DNA of 64,000 nucleotides from Stenopsyche tienmushanensis (GCA_008973525.1 WACJ01000048.1:248001-312000); one strand, 5' to 3'; positions 11,291-22,559 are shown, counted from the first letter of the stretch. Notes: generated by a model not told the origin, from the sequence alone. Translations and numbers: made by a program.

Positions 11291-12379
11291 CAATTTGAAA
11301 ACTGGACTAATTTTGTATTTAAACGTAATTCATTTACCTTATTCATGATAGTATTTGATTGATATTTCTTCAGTAAAAAATCTATAACTATCCATACACA
11401 AAATCATCTTTCCGTGGATATTTTCTAACCAATGTGCGAACCAAACAAGTTCCAAATACAACGAAATCATGCAAAATGTTAAAACAAAGATGAAATTAAG
11501 ATTACTGAATCTGAATGTTAAAAGATTGAGTAATTTTCATGTAGTGAAAAGGATAAATTCCGCCGAAATGTATGGCGAATCAGAAAAAGGCTGCATTTTT
11601 TTGCCTAAAAAAATGGGATTCTCTATTTTTCAAACGCAATGTCAAGTAGAAACATTTACGAAAATTTTTATAGTCATATGTCTTCATGAGAAAACAACAT
11701 TTTTTATACTTCTCTTGAAGAAGTGCTGCATTTTCCGAAAATTGAAGAAGAGAATTTAGATTTTTAAAATGACATCATATTGAATGGAACTCAAAATGCG
11801 AAATAAAGCTTTTGGAATTAAATAAGGAAGGAACTTAATTTGGAATGATAAAAATCAGGGCTTGGAATCGTTATTTTTTCATTTCGATTACGTTCCTAAC
11901 ATTTATATCGGTTCTATTAAGGTTTTCATTCCTAGATAAATAACGGTTTTACCGGTTACACGCTTTCTGTTTTTCGTTTATATATTTTATACTTGTTACA
12001 ATTGTAAGTTGTTTGATTAATACTTCGGAAAAAATTAATAATGTAGTACACGTACATGGAATTTGATGTCTTACTAATTTTTGGCTAACAGAAAAATGTA
12101 TATTTGGACTATGATTATCATTATTGGTAACATCCCTCTATTGTGGATTATAATTGGCATTTTGAGGAGATGTATTTTTTTATTTGTCAAGATTTTTTAA
12201 AATTTTCCATAACACTGCAAAAGCCAAAATCTGTACCAAATATATACTTTTCAATTCACACTCGACTTATAATCCATCGGAATAACATCGATAAATTTGA
12301 TAGAAAATTGCATTGGGTTAATCAATATATATATCAACCAAAAGCATATAATATTTAAATCAGTGAGTGACAAAGATTG
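11291..12379. other. Intron 1, nothing recognised
   Basis: AT-rich intronic sequence. The short frames at 11469-11759 and 12143-12358 have no recognisable domain. Confidence 0.4.
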
Positions 12380-12990
12380 ACAACGGGTCGTAGAATAAAG
12401 ACCGTAAATGCAGCCAGTTTACAATTCAAGCCATCGCGTGTGTTAAATTAATTATCCACCGCAATAAAAAAAATACACAGCTAATTTTGGATGGAAATAG
12501 AATTCCACAATATTCTAATATATTCGACTCTTTTTTGCGCCATTATCACAGACGCTCCCCTAATTTAATTTGTTTCGTGTTTGCACGCCCCTCGCATCCC
12601 TCCAGACCGATGATTAAAAAATAGTTCGTGTCATATTTGTTTGCCTTTGTGCCAAAAAATATTTTTTAAAAAACGTGCAAATCAATCAAGCCCGTCACGT
12701 ATCGCCGGCGTGTACACATGACGTTTTGTCCGTTCGCATGATGTATGGCCGCATTTCGAGCGCTCAGGATGAAACACTGCCGCCATTCCGATTTGAATTA
12801 TGCGCCCATAAATTCGAATAAAAATTTTATAAAGACCCGGCCGAATTTGAATTTATATTAGCGCAAAATTAGCGGCGAAACCCGCCCTAGATCGCCAATT
12901 AAGATTTCACGTGTAAGACGCTTTGGAATATTTTATGTCTTACATCTTCGCGCAAAAAAATGTGCACATTACCATGTAAAAAGTTTAAAC
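12380..12990. promoter_or_regulatory. Non-repetitive GC-richer intronic block (candidate enhancer)
   Basis: Inside intron 1. The block at about 12530-12930 holds many CG-containing words ('cgccggcgtg', 'cccggccgaa', 'ttagcggcgaaa') together with Hox/Caudal-like AT cores ('ttttataaag', 'aattaa'). It has no open frame longer than about 60 codons and matches no repeat in the window. That profile suits conserved non-coding DNA; this is inference. Confidence 0.3.
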
Positions 12991-13264
12991 AGGGTCTAAT
13001 GCGTTCAAATGTGCGCCATAAAGACTGAATTATTGTGAAGTAAATTGAGTCATATTTGGCCTAACTTTATCATACTTTACAAAAGCCAAAGAACGCTAGA
13101 TATGCTAGACAATTTTTTGAGACAACATTTGCGTCTAATTTAACTATGGTAAGTTATACTGAAATTTTAATAAAAGCGAATTTATTTGAATTGAATATGA
13201 ATTACGTCGATGAAAGGCCCGATTTTAATTAAAGAAATTTGCAATTTTTAATCTGAGATCATTT

Positions 13265-13600
13265 TTATTAAGGGGTAATTCTAACTTGTGGGATCAAAAT
13301 CAAGCGTCATTTTCTCGAATTTATTGTGGAAAGATGAAATACTTTATTCAATTTTAGTATTTTGTAAATGATTATACATCTTTTAAGGTATATAAAAATA
13401 TTTTTTAACGTCATTTATAAACAAAATGGCGGCACAACAGCTATCGGAAAAAAACATGATATTTTTTCATGACTTCTCTCGCCGTACTTCTACAGATACT
13501 TCAACAAAGAGTAGAAATTATTTTGAAACGTAAGTGAAAATTTATGGAACTCTTTGAAATATAAATTTAAAAAAATTGACGAATGAAATTTTTTGAAAAA
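13265..13600 (+). repeat. AT-rich dispersed repeat with AAGGGGTAAT head
   Basis: Begins 'ttaaggggtaattctaactt', close to 'ttaaggggtaatactacctt' at 16160 and to 'ttaaggggtcatctcact' at 60457. The interior contains 'aaaatggcggcacaac' and long A/T runs. It is probably related to the R1-type repeats. M1 copy 2 follows directly. Confidence 0.4.
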
Positions 13601-13615
13601 GATGTTTTTATTATA

Positions 13616-14550
13616 TTAGGCAAAGCGGAAAGAAATGTCATTTTTTGTTATTTAGAGAAAAACTTTATTTTAATAAAAGCTGTACAATTTTACTCAATCA
13701 AATAATTTCCGTTGTTAACCTATCTATTTGTGCACAGTATAGCTTTGCTGTGACAGTTTGGCCAGATTTTAATAATTCGTAGTGAATTACGCCAAAAAAT
13801 CCCACCAAACACAAAGGAGGACCTTTTTCAAGGATAATGACGGTTGAGGGGTAGAAACGGGTACTTGATTTCAAGAAAGCCACTGTTTTTCCTTCTTGGA
13901 CTGTTGTAAAGGACCCACTTCTCTTCCCCAGTAACGATCCTTTTAAAAATGGATCGGTTTCATACCTGGACAACAGCTATGAACAAATGATTATCCGTTG
14001 TTCCAAGACCGTTGAAGATAACTCGTGCGGTACCCAAATTCCCTGTCTATGTTTTTTCCCGAGTCTTTTCAAATGGTCTTTTACTGTCGACCATGGACAA
14101 CCGATATCTAGCGATAATTCCTTTATTGTTTTTCGAAGATCAGATTCAACCAGAGAATTGAATGCGTCATTATCTATTATTGGAGGTCGTTCGGATTTAG
14201 GTTTATTTTTCAAATTTCTGTCGCCACTTTTGAATTTTTTGAACCATCTATGGCATTTTCGAATATTCAATATGTTGCCATATGTATCACAGATGCTCTG
14301 GATAGCTTTTTTTGCTTTTAATCCTTTTTCGAATAAAAACAGTAAACAAGATCGAAAATGAGTCTCATCAATTTCTGGCTTGGACATTTTCACTATGGCT
14401 AAAAAAATATAAAAATATTTGAAAAAGCAAGACAAATAACAAAGCTTCAAGATGACACCAACCTTGATGTATTCACTCGATAGTAACCCGAGGCAAACTG
14501 ACGGCAAAGACGCAGCCAAAAAAAATGACATTTCTTTCCGCTTTATCTTA
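13616..14550 (-). mobile_element. Mariner (family M1) copy 2, internally deleted
   Basis: Both terminal repeats are present: TTAGGCAAAGCGGAAAGAAA from 13616 and its inverted copy ending at 14550, each flanked by TA. At 935 bp it is shorter than a full mariner (about 1.3 kb). On the - strand from ATG at 14387 the transposase is open for about 140 codons: both helix-turn-helix motifs, the 'KRLGKKHRQGIWVPHELS' linker and the start of the catalytic domain ('SRYETDPFLK'), where the reading frame shifts. The second and third catalytic acidic residues are deleted. It resembles copy 1 closely, so the family was active fairly recently. Confidence 0.85.
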
Positions 14551-14559
14551 TATTTGGCG

Positions 14560-15300
14560 CCACTATGAAATACCATTGCGTCGTATATTGATAAATCATT
14601 CCTTTTTAATGGAAAAAAACTGTTCAAACAAAGCAATAGCTTGACAAGTGCCAATCAGATTCTGCTTCATCGAGAAAAATAATAGAGAAATGGTTTGCTG
14701 ATTTTAATTGCGGCCGTACAAACACCGATGATGTTCGCTTAAATTCGGCACTTGTTTTAGAAAAATCCATAAAATAGTTTTGGTCGATTGTAAATCCAAA
14801 TTGCGTGAGATAGATAACAGCCTAAAGATATCAGAAAGCAGTGTATTCAACATTTTGCATCAACATTTATGCATGAGAAAGCTCTGTTCGAAGTGGGTAC
14901 CGCTTTGCTCATAGTCGATCAAAAACAACAACGAGTCGACAATTCAGAACGCTGTTAGCGCAATAAAAAGAATTGTTATATTGGCAATCAGCTGAGTAGA
15001 CAGCAACTAACGAAAGTCGACCAAAACAACCAAAAACTCAAAGTCAACTGATGAGATTTTGGCCTGCAGATCTAAAAGGAATGCTCCAGAGAAAGAGATT
15101 TGGTTCTAAATATGTGTTTTTGAAATTGAAGCCAATTCTGTGGCCAAATATAAATTGTTCTACAAAAAAAGAAACGAAATATTAAAAAATCACTTTTGAA
15201 GGATACTATGTTGATGCAGTTGTTGCTTTAACTTTTTTTATATATAAAAAGAAGTTGTTGTTTTATTAGTCATCCTATGAACTTATTGAGTGATGTTTTA
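14560..15300 (+). pseudogene. Irritans-type mariner transposase remnant
   Basis: Read across three frames on the + strand: 'IIEKWFADFNCGRTNTDD', an internal 'LCEIADTLKIS'-like equivalent, 'MHEKALFEVGT', then 'VDQKQQRVDNSERC' and, after a deletion, 'NHFEGYYVDAV' near the C-terminus. These match the linker and second DNA-binding region and the C-terminal end of irritans-type mariner transposases. The sequence ends in 'gtcatcctatgaacttattg' (about 15272-15291), probably the terminal repeat. The catalytic centre is deleted and several stops are present. Confidence 0.75.
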
Positions 15301-16629
15301 AGTATTTTTAAAAGGAGGAAACATTTTATTCTTGTCACGTCAATCAAACGATGAATTTATTTATGTTAAGTTCTAGTTTAAAAGTTCACTTTAAAATATT
15401 TTATATTGTAGCTTTAATACTATAGCGATTTTTATATAAACGTGCAATTTAGAAATAGTTGCATAGGCGATTATTCTTGGTATAAAATATTTATACATGA
15501 TTATTTCACACTGCATTTCATATAATTTATCTGGCTATCAACCTAAATTTTAATCAAGAAAAGCGATATAAAACAAATCTATTATTTAAACATATCTTTC
15601 AAATTATGAAGATCATTTATGATATTGTAAAATTTTGCATTTGTGAGCAAAAAATTTAATACAATGGCCCAGGATATCTGTAAGTAACTGCATGATCTTG
15701 TTATATCCTTTTATAAATCATATATTTTTGGGTTTAAATCACCCCAGATAATAAATATTCATTCCATTACAGATTTAAGCAGAAATTTTAAATTCTCATG
15801 ATCGAACGTTATACAATTCGAATACACAGCGTATATTATCACGCATACGTGTTTCTGGAAACATTCTCTTTTATTCATTGTACACACTAAAATTTATTAT
15901 TGTCTCTCCATTGTTCCTTCGATTCGCACAATAAACGAAACGCCATTCGAGAAAAAGGGAAATCTTGCTTTATAAATGTTTTATGGCATATTTAGATGCG
16001 AGGGAAAAAAACTAGGGTATTTAAACTTTGTTTGCTATTCTGCATAAATAATAAGGATTTGCATAAAATGAGGTTCAACCATGTGGCATTCGATTCGCGC
16101 AATTTAATTTTAATGTGTTAAAACCCCATTAGGACAGTTATATCGACGCTATTAAATATTTAAGGGGTAATACTACCTTGTACATTTTTTTGCATTTCTT
16201 ATTGGTATAAATTCTTCCTAAAATAATAAAAAATAATATCCATAAGGTTTTATGTAAGGAAAAATTTTCATTGATCAAAAAAAATCACTGTGTTATTGCG
16301 CTCAATTGATGGACACGGATGACAGTGATTACAAGATCTTCTAGGCTATTGTTGAGCAAAATCCGACTGTTAAAAAAAGGAAGACATCGATCGCTATGTG
16401 GATTCGTTAGTTAAGCTATTCTTTTCCATTTCCAGAATGGGAATTTGGGTTAACAACAATTTGGGTTAATCAAACAAATTTTGCATTCTTACCATTACCA
16501 TTCTTATGGTGAATGTTACATATTATTTAAACACGAAAATCAACCAAGCTCACTTTCGCGTAAGACGATATAACAAAATATTCAAATCGACTGCATGTGC
16601 ATTTAAAAGTGAATTCCCCAAAATAAGTA
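15301..16629. other. Intron 1, nothing recognised apart from a repeat head
   Basis: AT-rich intron. At 16160 an 'aaggggtaatactacctt' head like that at 13265 suggests another member of that repeat family. The block at about 15790-16140 is less AT-rich and unique. Confidence 0.35.
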
Positions 16630-17035
16630 TTATGTAAAGCGGAAAGAAATGTCATTTTTTTTGGTTGCGTCTTTGCCGTCAGTTTGCCTCGGGTTACTGT
16701 CGAGTGAATACGTCAAGGTTGGTGTCATCTTGAAGCTCTGTTGTTTGTCTTATTTTTTCAAATATTTTTATATTTTTTTAGCCATAGTAAAAATGTCCAA
16801 GCCAGAAATTGATGAGACTCATTTGCGATCTTGTTTACTGTTTTTATGGATTCTTACTTTAGTGGAAAACCGGCTGAATTTTACGAAAGAGCCATTAAAA
16901 AGCTACTTAATTTATGCAGGGCGATTATAAATAACAATGGAAATAATTTAATTAAGTAATATTGTAAAACTTTTATAAAAATATTTTTTTTCTCCAACTA
17001 ACAAAAAAAATGACATTTCTTTCCGCTTTACCTAA
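16630..17035 (+). mobile_element. Mariner (family M1) copy 3, MITE-like deletion derivative
   Basis: Bounded by inverted repeats (TTATGTAAAGCGGAAAGAAA from 16630; reverse complement of TTAGGTAAAGCGGAAAGAAA ending 17035) with TA at both ends; only 406 bp. The + strand retains the transposase start (ATG at 16793, 'MSKPEIDETHLRSCLLFL') joined directly to a C-terminal tail ('ILTLVENRLNFTKE'). It is the opposite orientation to copies 1 and 2. A single large internal deletion removed both the second HTH and the catalytic domain. Confidence 0.85.
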
Positions 17036-17600
17036 TATTATATATAATATATGTCATCCTACGAACTTATTGAGTGATGTGTCAATAAACATTAGCTATT
17101 ATTTTTAATACTTTTGAGGGACGTTAATGTTAATTCAATACATTATTTTTGAATAAAAGTATTTTTCTTTCTGGAGTGAATTTCATAGAAAAACCTTTCA
17201 AAAAATTATTTGTGCACATATCTTTGGATGATCTTTTTTGCTATCCCTTTTTAAAAGTTTAAAAGATATTTCATTACTAATCATGTAAAAACCATAATAC
17301 ATATGTATCCCGACTAAAGCGGGTTAAGAATAAGTGGTTTAACAACCAAAAAAGCTTATTTATGGAGAGTTTTACATCAAATTGCAGCTTTAATTTGTTA
17401 TTATTTACTAATCTTTCTAACAGACACCTAAACGTAAATTTTAAGTAATATATCAAATAATAATCATGATTTTTGTTAGTCGATTGACATTTCAACAAGA
17501 TTACCATAACGTTTCGATTAAACTCAATTCGATAACTTCTCACGTTGTTTCTTGACCCATCACTCGTAGCACATTTAACTTTAAGATCAGCCAATATTGA
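17036..17600. other. Intron 1, with a solo mariner end
   Basis: Positions 17053-17082 hold 'tcatcctacgaacttattga', the same end sequence as at 8126 and 15273. The rest is AT-rich intron without recognised content. Confidence 0.4.
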
Positions 17601-18057
17601 GAGTCTCCAGGGAAATGAGAGAACATTCGGTACACATAATGTATTTGGCAGCAGTACCCGTCTTCCTTCGATATGTTAATTTTTTTCTTCTTCGGCGTCT
17701 CCGGAACGGATCGGCATTTGTTTTGCAAAGTTAATAAACCAATTTCGAAGAACAACAGTCGCAAAAAGAGCGCCGCGAATATCAAAGGACAGGGTTCAAG
17801 AAACGTGAACTCTGAACTTTGGACGGATGGTCTTTTTGTTTGTCTCCCAAAATTTCCCATCAAATTTTGTCGCAGCGAAATTGACGCAACTCGAGCCCGC
17901 GTAAAAAACGATGCAAACAATCAAAAGTTGGGCAAACAAACCTGTTGGGGAAACTCTTCGATCGGAGCAATATTTTCGACCCACTTAATAAATTCAAACA
18001 CATTTTTCTCTTGCGAATTCTGACAGGCTTTGAATTTATATCGCATTTTTGTTACAG
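17601..18057. other. Less AT-rich sequence upstream of exon B
   Basis: A non-repetitive block with open frames on both strands (116 codons on +, 126 on -). Neither translation shows a domain, and overlapping frames on opposite strands in a GC-richer block are expected by chance. It ends in the exon B acceptor ('catttttgttacag'). It could hold intronic regulatory sequence or an unrecognised exon. Confidence 0.3.
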
Positions 18058-18125
18058 GTTGCGCTACAGAAAATCAGGCGACCTGACTATCTACCAAGTG
18101 TTCTTCGTACATCAAATAAGATTAG
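18058..18125 (+). CDS. CUB/C-type lectin protein, exon B
   Basis: A 68-bp exon, too short to stand out as an ORF. The acceptor is 'tttttgttacag' and the donor is TTAG|GTAAAT (18126). Its first base completes the AGG codon begun in exon A, and its last G starts a codon completed by exon C, so the frame stays open through A-B-C. It adds about 22 residues ('LRYRKSGDLTIYQVFFVHQI') just before the first CUB cysteine. Intron 1 (10118-18057) is 7.9 kb and full of mariner copies; intron 2 (18126-19285) is 1.2 kb. Confidence 0.8.
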
Positions 18126-18279
18126 GTAAATATACACATATTTTATTTATAGCTTAGAAAAAATTCGATTATTTAAATATTTCTACCCTTAAATAAAAAC
18201 TTTTGTTAGTCGCACAACTGCAACATGAATATTAAATTTAATTTAGATTTCTGCCACAAATGGATACATTTAAAGCCTA

Positions 18280-18760
18280 TTTTATAAAGCACGTGCCCTA
18301 TTCCGTTGCTCGCACGGTCTCCTGATCTGACACCACTGGATTTATTTGCTTGGGAACGTACCCTATTTCGTGGCTCGCACGGTTTTCAGACCTGACACCA
18401 CAGGATTTTCAAAATATTTGATAGTTATTTGTTTGAATAATGTAGAAGTTGATATTTCTCATTCGTTTGCACGTTCTTTGTGACTTTGGAATCTCAGAAG
18501 TAATTATATTTAAGCCAATTGCTTAAAAATTTATTTAGATCAAAAATATATTGCTAATTACAAAACAGATATTTTGAGCTATTACGACCACAGATTAAAA
18601 AGTTAAGATTAAATGTGAAATTTTGGGTGTTTTTCTAAAATATTAAAAAAATATATTTCAACAACCCTGACACTTGGGACATAGGACCTGTGTATGAAAT
18701 GTAGCAAATGATACCCTTCTCCCCCAACAATTTTTTTTTGGTCAATGTACAAGACATCTT
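18280..18760 (+). repeat. Mariner-like element remnant with 65-bp tandem unit
   Basis: Two copies of a 65-bp unit start at 18296 and 18361 ('ccctatt.cgt.gctcgcac'). In frame the first reads 'LARSPDLTPLDLFAW', the conserved SPDLTPLDFF segment around the third catalytic acidic residue of a mariner-like transposase. The part at 18600-18750 ('caaccctgacacttgggaca') is the reverse complement of 58735-58860, probably a terminal region of the same element. It is not functional. Confidence 0.65.
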
Positions 18761-19285
18761 GTATAGTACTGACATCTAGGCATCACACTTGGATTAATGT
18801 GTATTTTTTGTACTTTTCTTAAATTTATGCTGAAATAAAACAAGTAGACACACACTACCAGTTATAAAGACCGCACAAACATCCACATACGATATTAGTA
18901 TTATAAATTTGCAATAATATAAATATGGCATACATTTATCTTAATTTTGTTTTCTTCTTGTAATGGATTCAACTTTATGCATGTACGTTGCCAACTTTTT
19001 TAAAAGCTTTTGCTTAAACAACTTTGATTTTGTAGGCAGTCCTCTGCGGGATTGTGGATTTTGAGGGTAGTAATATTACAAACTGAATAAATGGGGGTGT
19101 AAAATTAGATTTGGATCATAATCTTACAGGTGATTAATTTATAACGGTCAAAGTAAATGAATAATGTATACATATAAATTATTTAAAGCTCGATAATATT
19201 TAATATCATGTTTTTCAAAAATGATCATCAATTTCGAGACAAAAAGTCGCATGATATTAATTTATTATTTATTTATAATTTTCAG

Positions 19286-20459
19286 AGTGTCAGCTGTATT
19301 TGTATAGAATGTCAGGACGCTTAAGCTGGAGTGACCTTCCTCGCTCTCTGACCGATTGTCAAGTGTTCTTCCCTTCTGCATCAGCTCAAAGACGTGGCCT
19401 GCTGGTCACCCTCGAGCGACTCAACGTGCCTTGTCTCAGTGGAGGATTTATTCGACTTAATCCAGGTAGTCCACTGACTTCTCGTCTAAGAACCCACCAG
19501 CATAACGCCCTCTGCGGGAAGCTCGAAGAACTCCCCGACTCCGAGAGGCATTTTTATTTTTCCGCATCGCAAACCAAAACGAGTCCTTTTTTGCACGTCC
19601 ACGGCTCGCCGCTTTTCCTCATCCACTACAAACTGGTAGACTACTGTTACAACGTCACACTGACAGCCAGAAACGGTTCCTTCGAGATCGAACCGACCAA
19701 CTCCTTGCATTGCACCTTCAAAATACATCTGCCTTTCGGAAATCGCGTCGCACTGAGACTTCAAATGGGCGACAAACCTATCAAAGGCGATTCAAAAAAA
19801 CACGCGACGTCGACTTCATCCGAGAATTTAATCAACGAACTGCAGCATACCAAGTATTCTTCGCTGTCTGAAACCCCGAAGCAGAATCACACGGAATGTC
19901 CGGGACTCTCCATCAATCTATGGGACGTCAACACATCCTGGATCCACTGTTCCATACCGGGAAACGCTCTGAGGAACGTGCAGATCATATCGACGCAAAA
20001 CAGTGTGATAATCTTTTTAGTGATACGTAGGACATCGAAAAGCGTCGATTTAGTTAATAGCGACTCTTCGATCGACCCGACAGACGGTGATAAAAGCGTG
20101 GTAAAAAATATTGTGATCAATAGTGATACGAGTGTTAATTCTTTAATGAGTAGTGTTAATAAACGGAGTGTCTCGAGTGAGTTGCACGACCTGAAGGTCG
20201 ATTCTGAGAGTGCTGATAGTGGCGGTGGTGATTCTGGAATGTTTTTGAGGTTGTGGTACCATGCGGAACCCATCAGTGAGGTCGTGGGTCAATGTTCCTA
20301 TGGGTGGGTCAGCCTAAGACAGTTTTGCGTGTCCGTTTTTGAGCACGCCAAGCTGCCTTGGGCCCAGGCCGAGGCGGAATGCATCAGGCAAGGAGGACAT
20401 CTCGCCAGCATCAGAAGTGAGCAGGACCAAGCCGTGGTGGACCAACTTTTGCTTTTAAG
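19286..20459 (+). CDS. CUB/C-type lectin protein, exon C (two CUB domains and start of lectin domain)
   Basis: A 1174-bp exon; acceptor 'tttataattttcag' and donor TTAAG|GTATGTT (20460). In the joined frame (first exon A codon = residue 1) CUB1 spans about 266-386 with cysteines at 266, 288, 313 and 340 ('ECQLYLYRMSG', 'NVPCLSGGFIRL', 'ALCGKLEELP', 'FLIHYKLVDY'). CUB2 spans about 384-590 with cysteines at 384, 406, 468 and 485 and carries two long polar Ser/Asp/Asn insertions (about 427-460 and 512-580). A C-type lectin domain begins at 600 ('CSYGWVSLRQFC', 'WAQAEAECIRQGGHLASIRS') and is cut by the exon end. N-glycosylation motifs (NVT, NGS, NHT, NTS) fit an extracellular protein. CUB and C-type lectin domains mediate protein and sugar binding. 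Uninflatable-like is one candidate; I do not assign a symbol. Confidence 0.9.
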
Positions 20460-20587
20460 GTATGTTGAGAAATTTTTCTTCTTTTATTAAAACCTAATTT
20501 TATAAATATTACTAAGCAACAATAAGCTAATAATTATTAAGCTATGTTTGTAGTATTGACAAATCCGTTTTTACGAAGCACCAACTA

Positions 20588-20905
20588 TCAAATAATACGT
20601 GTGGTTTGGCAAGTGTTATTTGGACTCTGCTTCATCGAGACAAATGGTAGAAAAGTGCTGCTGCTGTAGATGATGCTGAACGATCTGCTCGTTCAAATTC
20701 CCAAACTTTTTCCAGAAAATAGTTTTGGCCGATAGTAAATTAAGGTTGTGTGAGATAGCCGACACCTTGAAGATACCAAAAGGCTGTATATTCATCATTT
20801 TGCATCAACATTACTCCGTGAGAAAGCTTTTGTCCGCGTGCGTCCACAATTCGGAGCGCTGTTTGGAGCTGTTTCGGCGCAATAAAAATGATTTTTTTCA
20901 TGTAG
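20588..20905 (+). pseudogene. Irritans-type mariner transposase fragment
   Basis: The + strand gives 'MADSKLRLCEIADTLKIPKG', 'LHQHYSVRKLL', then 'NSERCLELFRRNKNDFF'. This is the second DNA-binding region and the lead-in to the catalytic domain of irritans-type mariner transposases, with the linker between them shortened. The upstream part (20608-20720) is also homologous but frameshifted. It is related to the remnant at 14560-15300. It lies 130 bp into intron 3. Confidence 0.75.
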
Positions 20906-21009
20906 TATATAACAATAGATGAATATTTTATTTGGTCTAGTGGTTGATTTTTGTTACGTATAAACACACACATAGTAGAGGTGGCGCAGTACATACATGA
21001 AACATAGAC

Positions 21010-21264
21010 CAGTGCTTCTTAAACTCTTGAGCAAAATTTGTTTCGCGGATCCCCTCTTGAACATTTTTTTGTGGACCTCATCCCAGCCCTTGTGACTTAA
21101 TTTTTCAAACAAAAAATATTTATTGGTCAAAATAGATCTTCTTATAATATTTTCTGTAAATAAGTTCACGAAAATATCTTGTTTAACTACAAATAAATGT
21201 TAATGTTTTTTTTATATCTTCACGGACCCCCAGGGGTCCGCGGACACATATTTAAGAACCGCTG
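21010..21264. mobile_element. hAT-type MITE with perfect 8-bp target duplication
   Basis: The termini are inverted: CAGTGCTTCTTAAACTCTTG at the left and 'tttaagaaccgctg' at the right. The element is flanked by direct repeats ACATAGAC at 21002-21009 and 21265-21272, an exact 8-bp duplication as made by hAT transposases. It is 255 bp long and non-coding. 'ggggtccgcggac' near the right end matches the second copy at 45802-46025. Confidence 0.88.
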
Positions 21265-21457
21265 ACATAGACAATGTTACAAGAATATTTGACAAAGATG
21301 GAAAAAGTAGAAACGATTCTTCCTCTCTTTCCAACTGATTGCCGTTTGGAGTTTCCCTTTTCGTGACGGTCGGACCAATTTACATTACCAAGCTTATAGA
21401 AGTTTCACTTAAAAAAAAGAATTTGTTCATACAAAAACGCAAAAACTTTTAAGTTTA

Positions 21458-21497
21458 AAAATATTAAGGTACATTGGCAAATGTACCTTAATATTTT
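21458..21497. repeat. Perfect 18-bp inverted repeat (hairpin)
   Basis: The arms AAAATATTAAGGTACATT (21458-21475) and AATGTACCTTAATATTTT (21480-21497) are exact reverse complements around a 4-base loop (ggca). No T-run or gene end is adjacent, so it is not a transcription terminator. It could be a young palindromic insertion or part of a small transposon. Confidence 0.85.
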
Positions 21498-21549
21498 CCT
21501 TACCACGCTAAAAACATTCGCGCGCTACTATGATATGTATTTGATACAC

Positions 21550-21660
21550 CATATGAAATTCTGAAAAAATTATGAACCCCGTATCTATTATATTTCATAT
21601 CTATATTCCCATTATCATTATAGCCAATTTTTAATAGATACATCATGATAAAGGAATAAC
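21550..21660 (+). repeat. Dispersed repeat R2, short copy
   Basis: 'ccccgtatctattatatttc' followed by 'atctatattcccattat' matches the R2 repeats at 30330, 35240, 46885 and (reversed) 61430. Only the central part is kept. Confidence 0.55.
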
Positions 21661-22559
21661 CTACAAGAAAATATATGCATTTTCAGAGGTGAACATATAA
21701 AGTATCATATTGCTCTTTTAACAAATTTGTATTATCATTTAAATGTTTATGTTGTGTGATATGAGTTAAGAAAGATATATTTAACGATGTTCAATACATA
21801 TATTTATAATAATATCAATAAATAATGCGTTATACTATGTTTTAAGCGTTTCCAAACTTATTGTCGACATCAATCGTATTAAACATAAAAACTATGCTCA
21901 ATAAACAAGTTATGCTTTTAGTTCAAATGTCGCAAGCTTTAAATCAATTCCCTTGTATAATAAAAAGTTACATATGAATCGTCCGCAATTATTCCCCAGA
22001 CTTGCTACAAAATAAAAGCATTGTAAACCATTCATGTGATAATGAGATGGGAGGAATTGGCACAAGTCAAATAGAACATTGTGACAACCATCGTCGAGAC
22101 TGAAACCTATAATTATTCTCCATTTGATTCCCAGACTCAACTTAACTCAAACATAACTTAATTTCAGCATACACTGATTATAAATATGCGTGAAGATAAG
22201 TAAGATGTTATTGCATCGGTGAAAAGATAAATTTTAACGCTTTGAAAAATATTTTTCAAGAGTACAGAAAAATGTTGATGAGCAAGAAAGGACAAAGGAA
22301 AGAAAAATACTATGCAATTAGTTGCTTTTGGACACATATTTAGTAATACTTTTTTTTAGATTAATATCAGGGGTCGTCATTATGTATTGGCACCAATTAT
22401 TTTCTGACAACAGTAGTTTAGAAAAATGTTTATTTGCCCTGCATACGACTCTTGGGCGCTTTAACAAAGAACGGAGCAAATAAAAAAACGAGCACAACAT
22501 TTCCGCACATAAATATAAAACATGACGACATGACATATAAGTGCGCCAAACAATGGACC
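21661..22559. other. Intron 3, nothing recognised
   Basis: AT-rich intron sequence. The short - strand frames at 21910-22140 and 22318-22536 show no domain. Confidence 0.35.

Noticed and set aside
17540..18023. Overlapping 116- and 126-codon frames on opposite strands upstream of exon B
   Set aside because: No domain in either and no consistent splice phase with exon B; expected by chance in less AT-rich DNA.
20588..20922. Continuation of exon C into an ORF at 20725-20922
   Set aside because: The sequence is a mariner transposase fragment inside intron 3, not part of the lectin gene.
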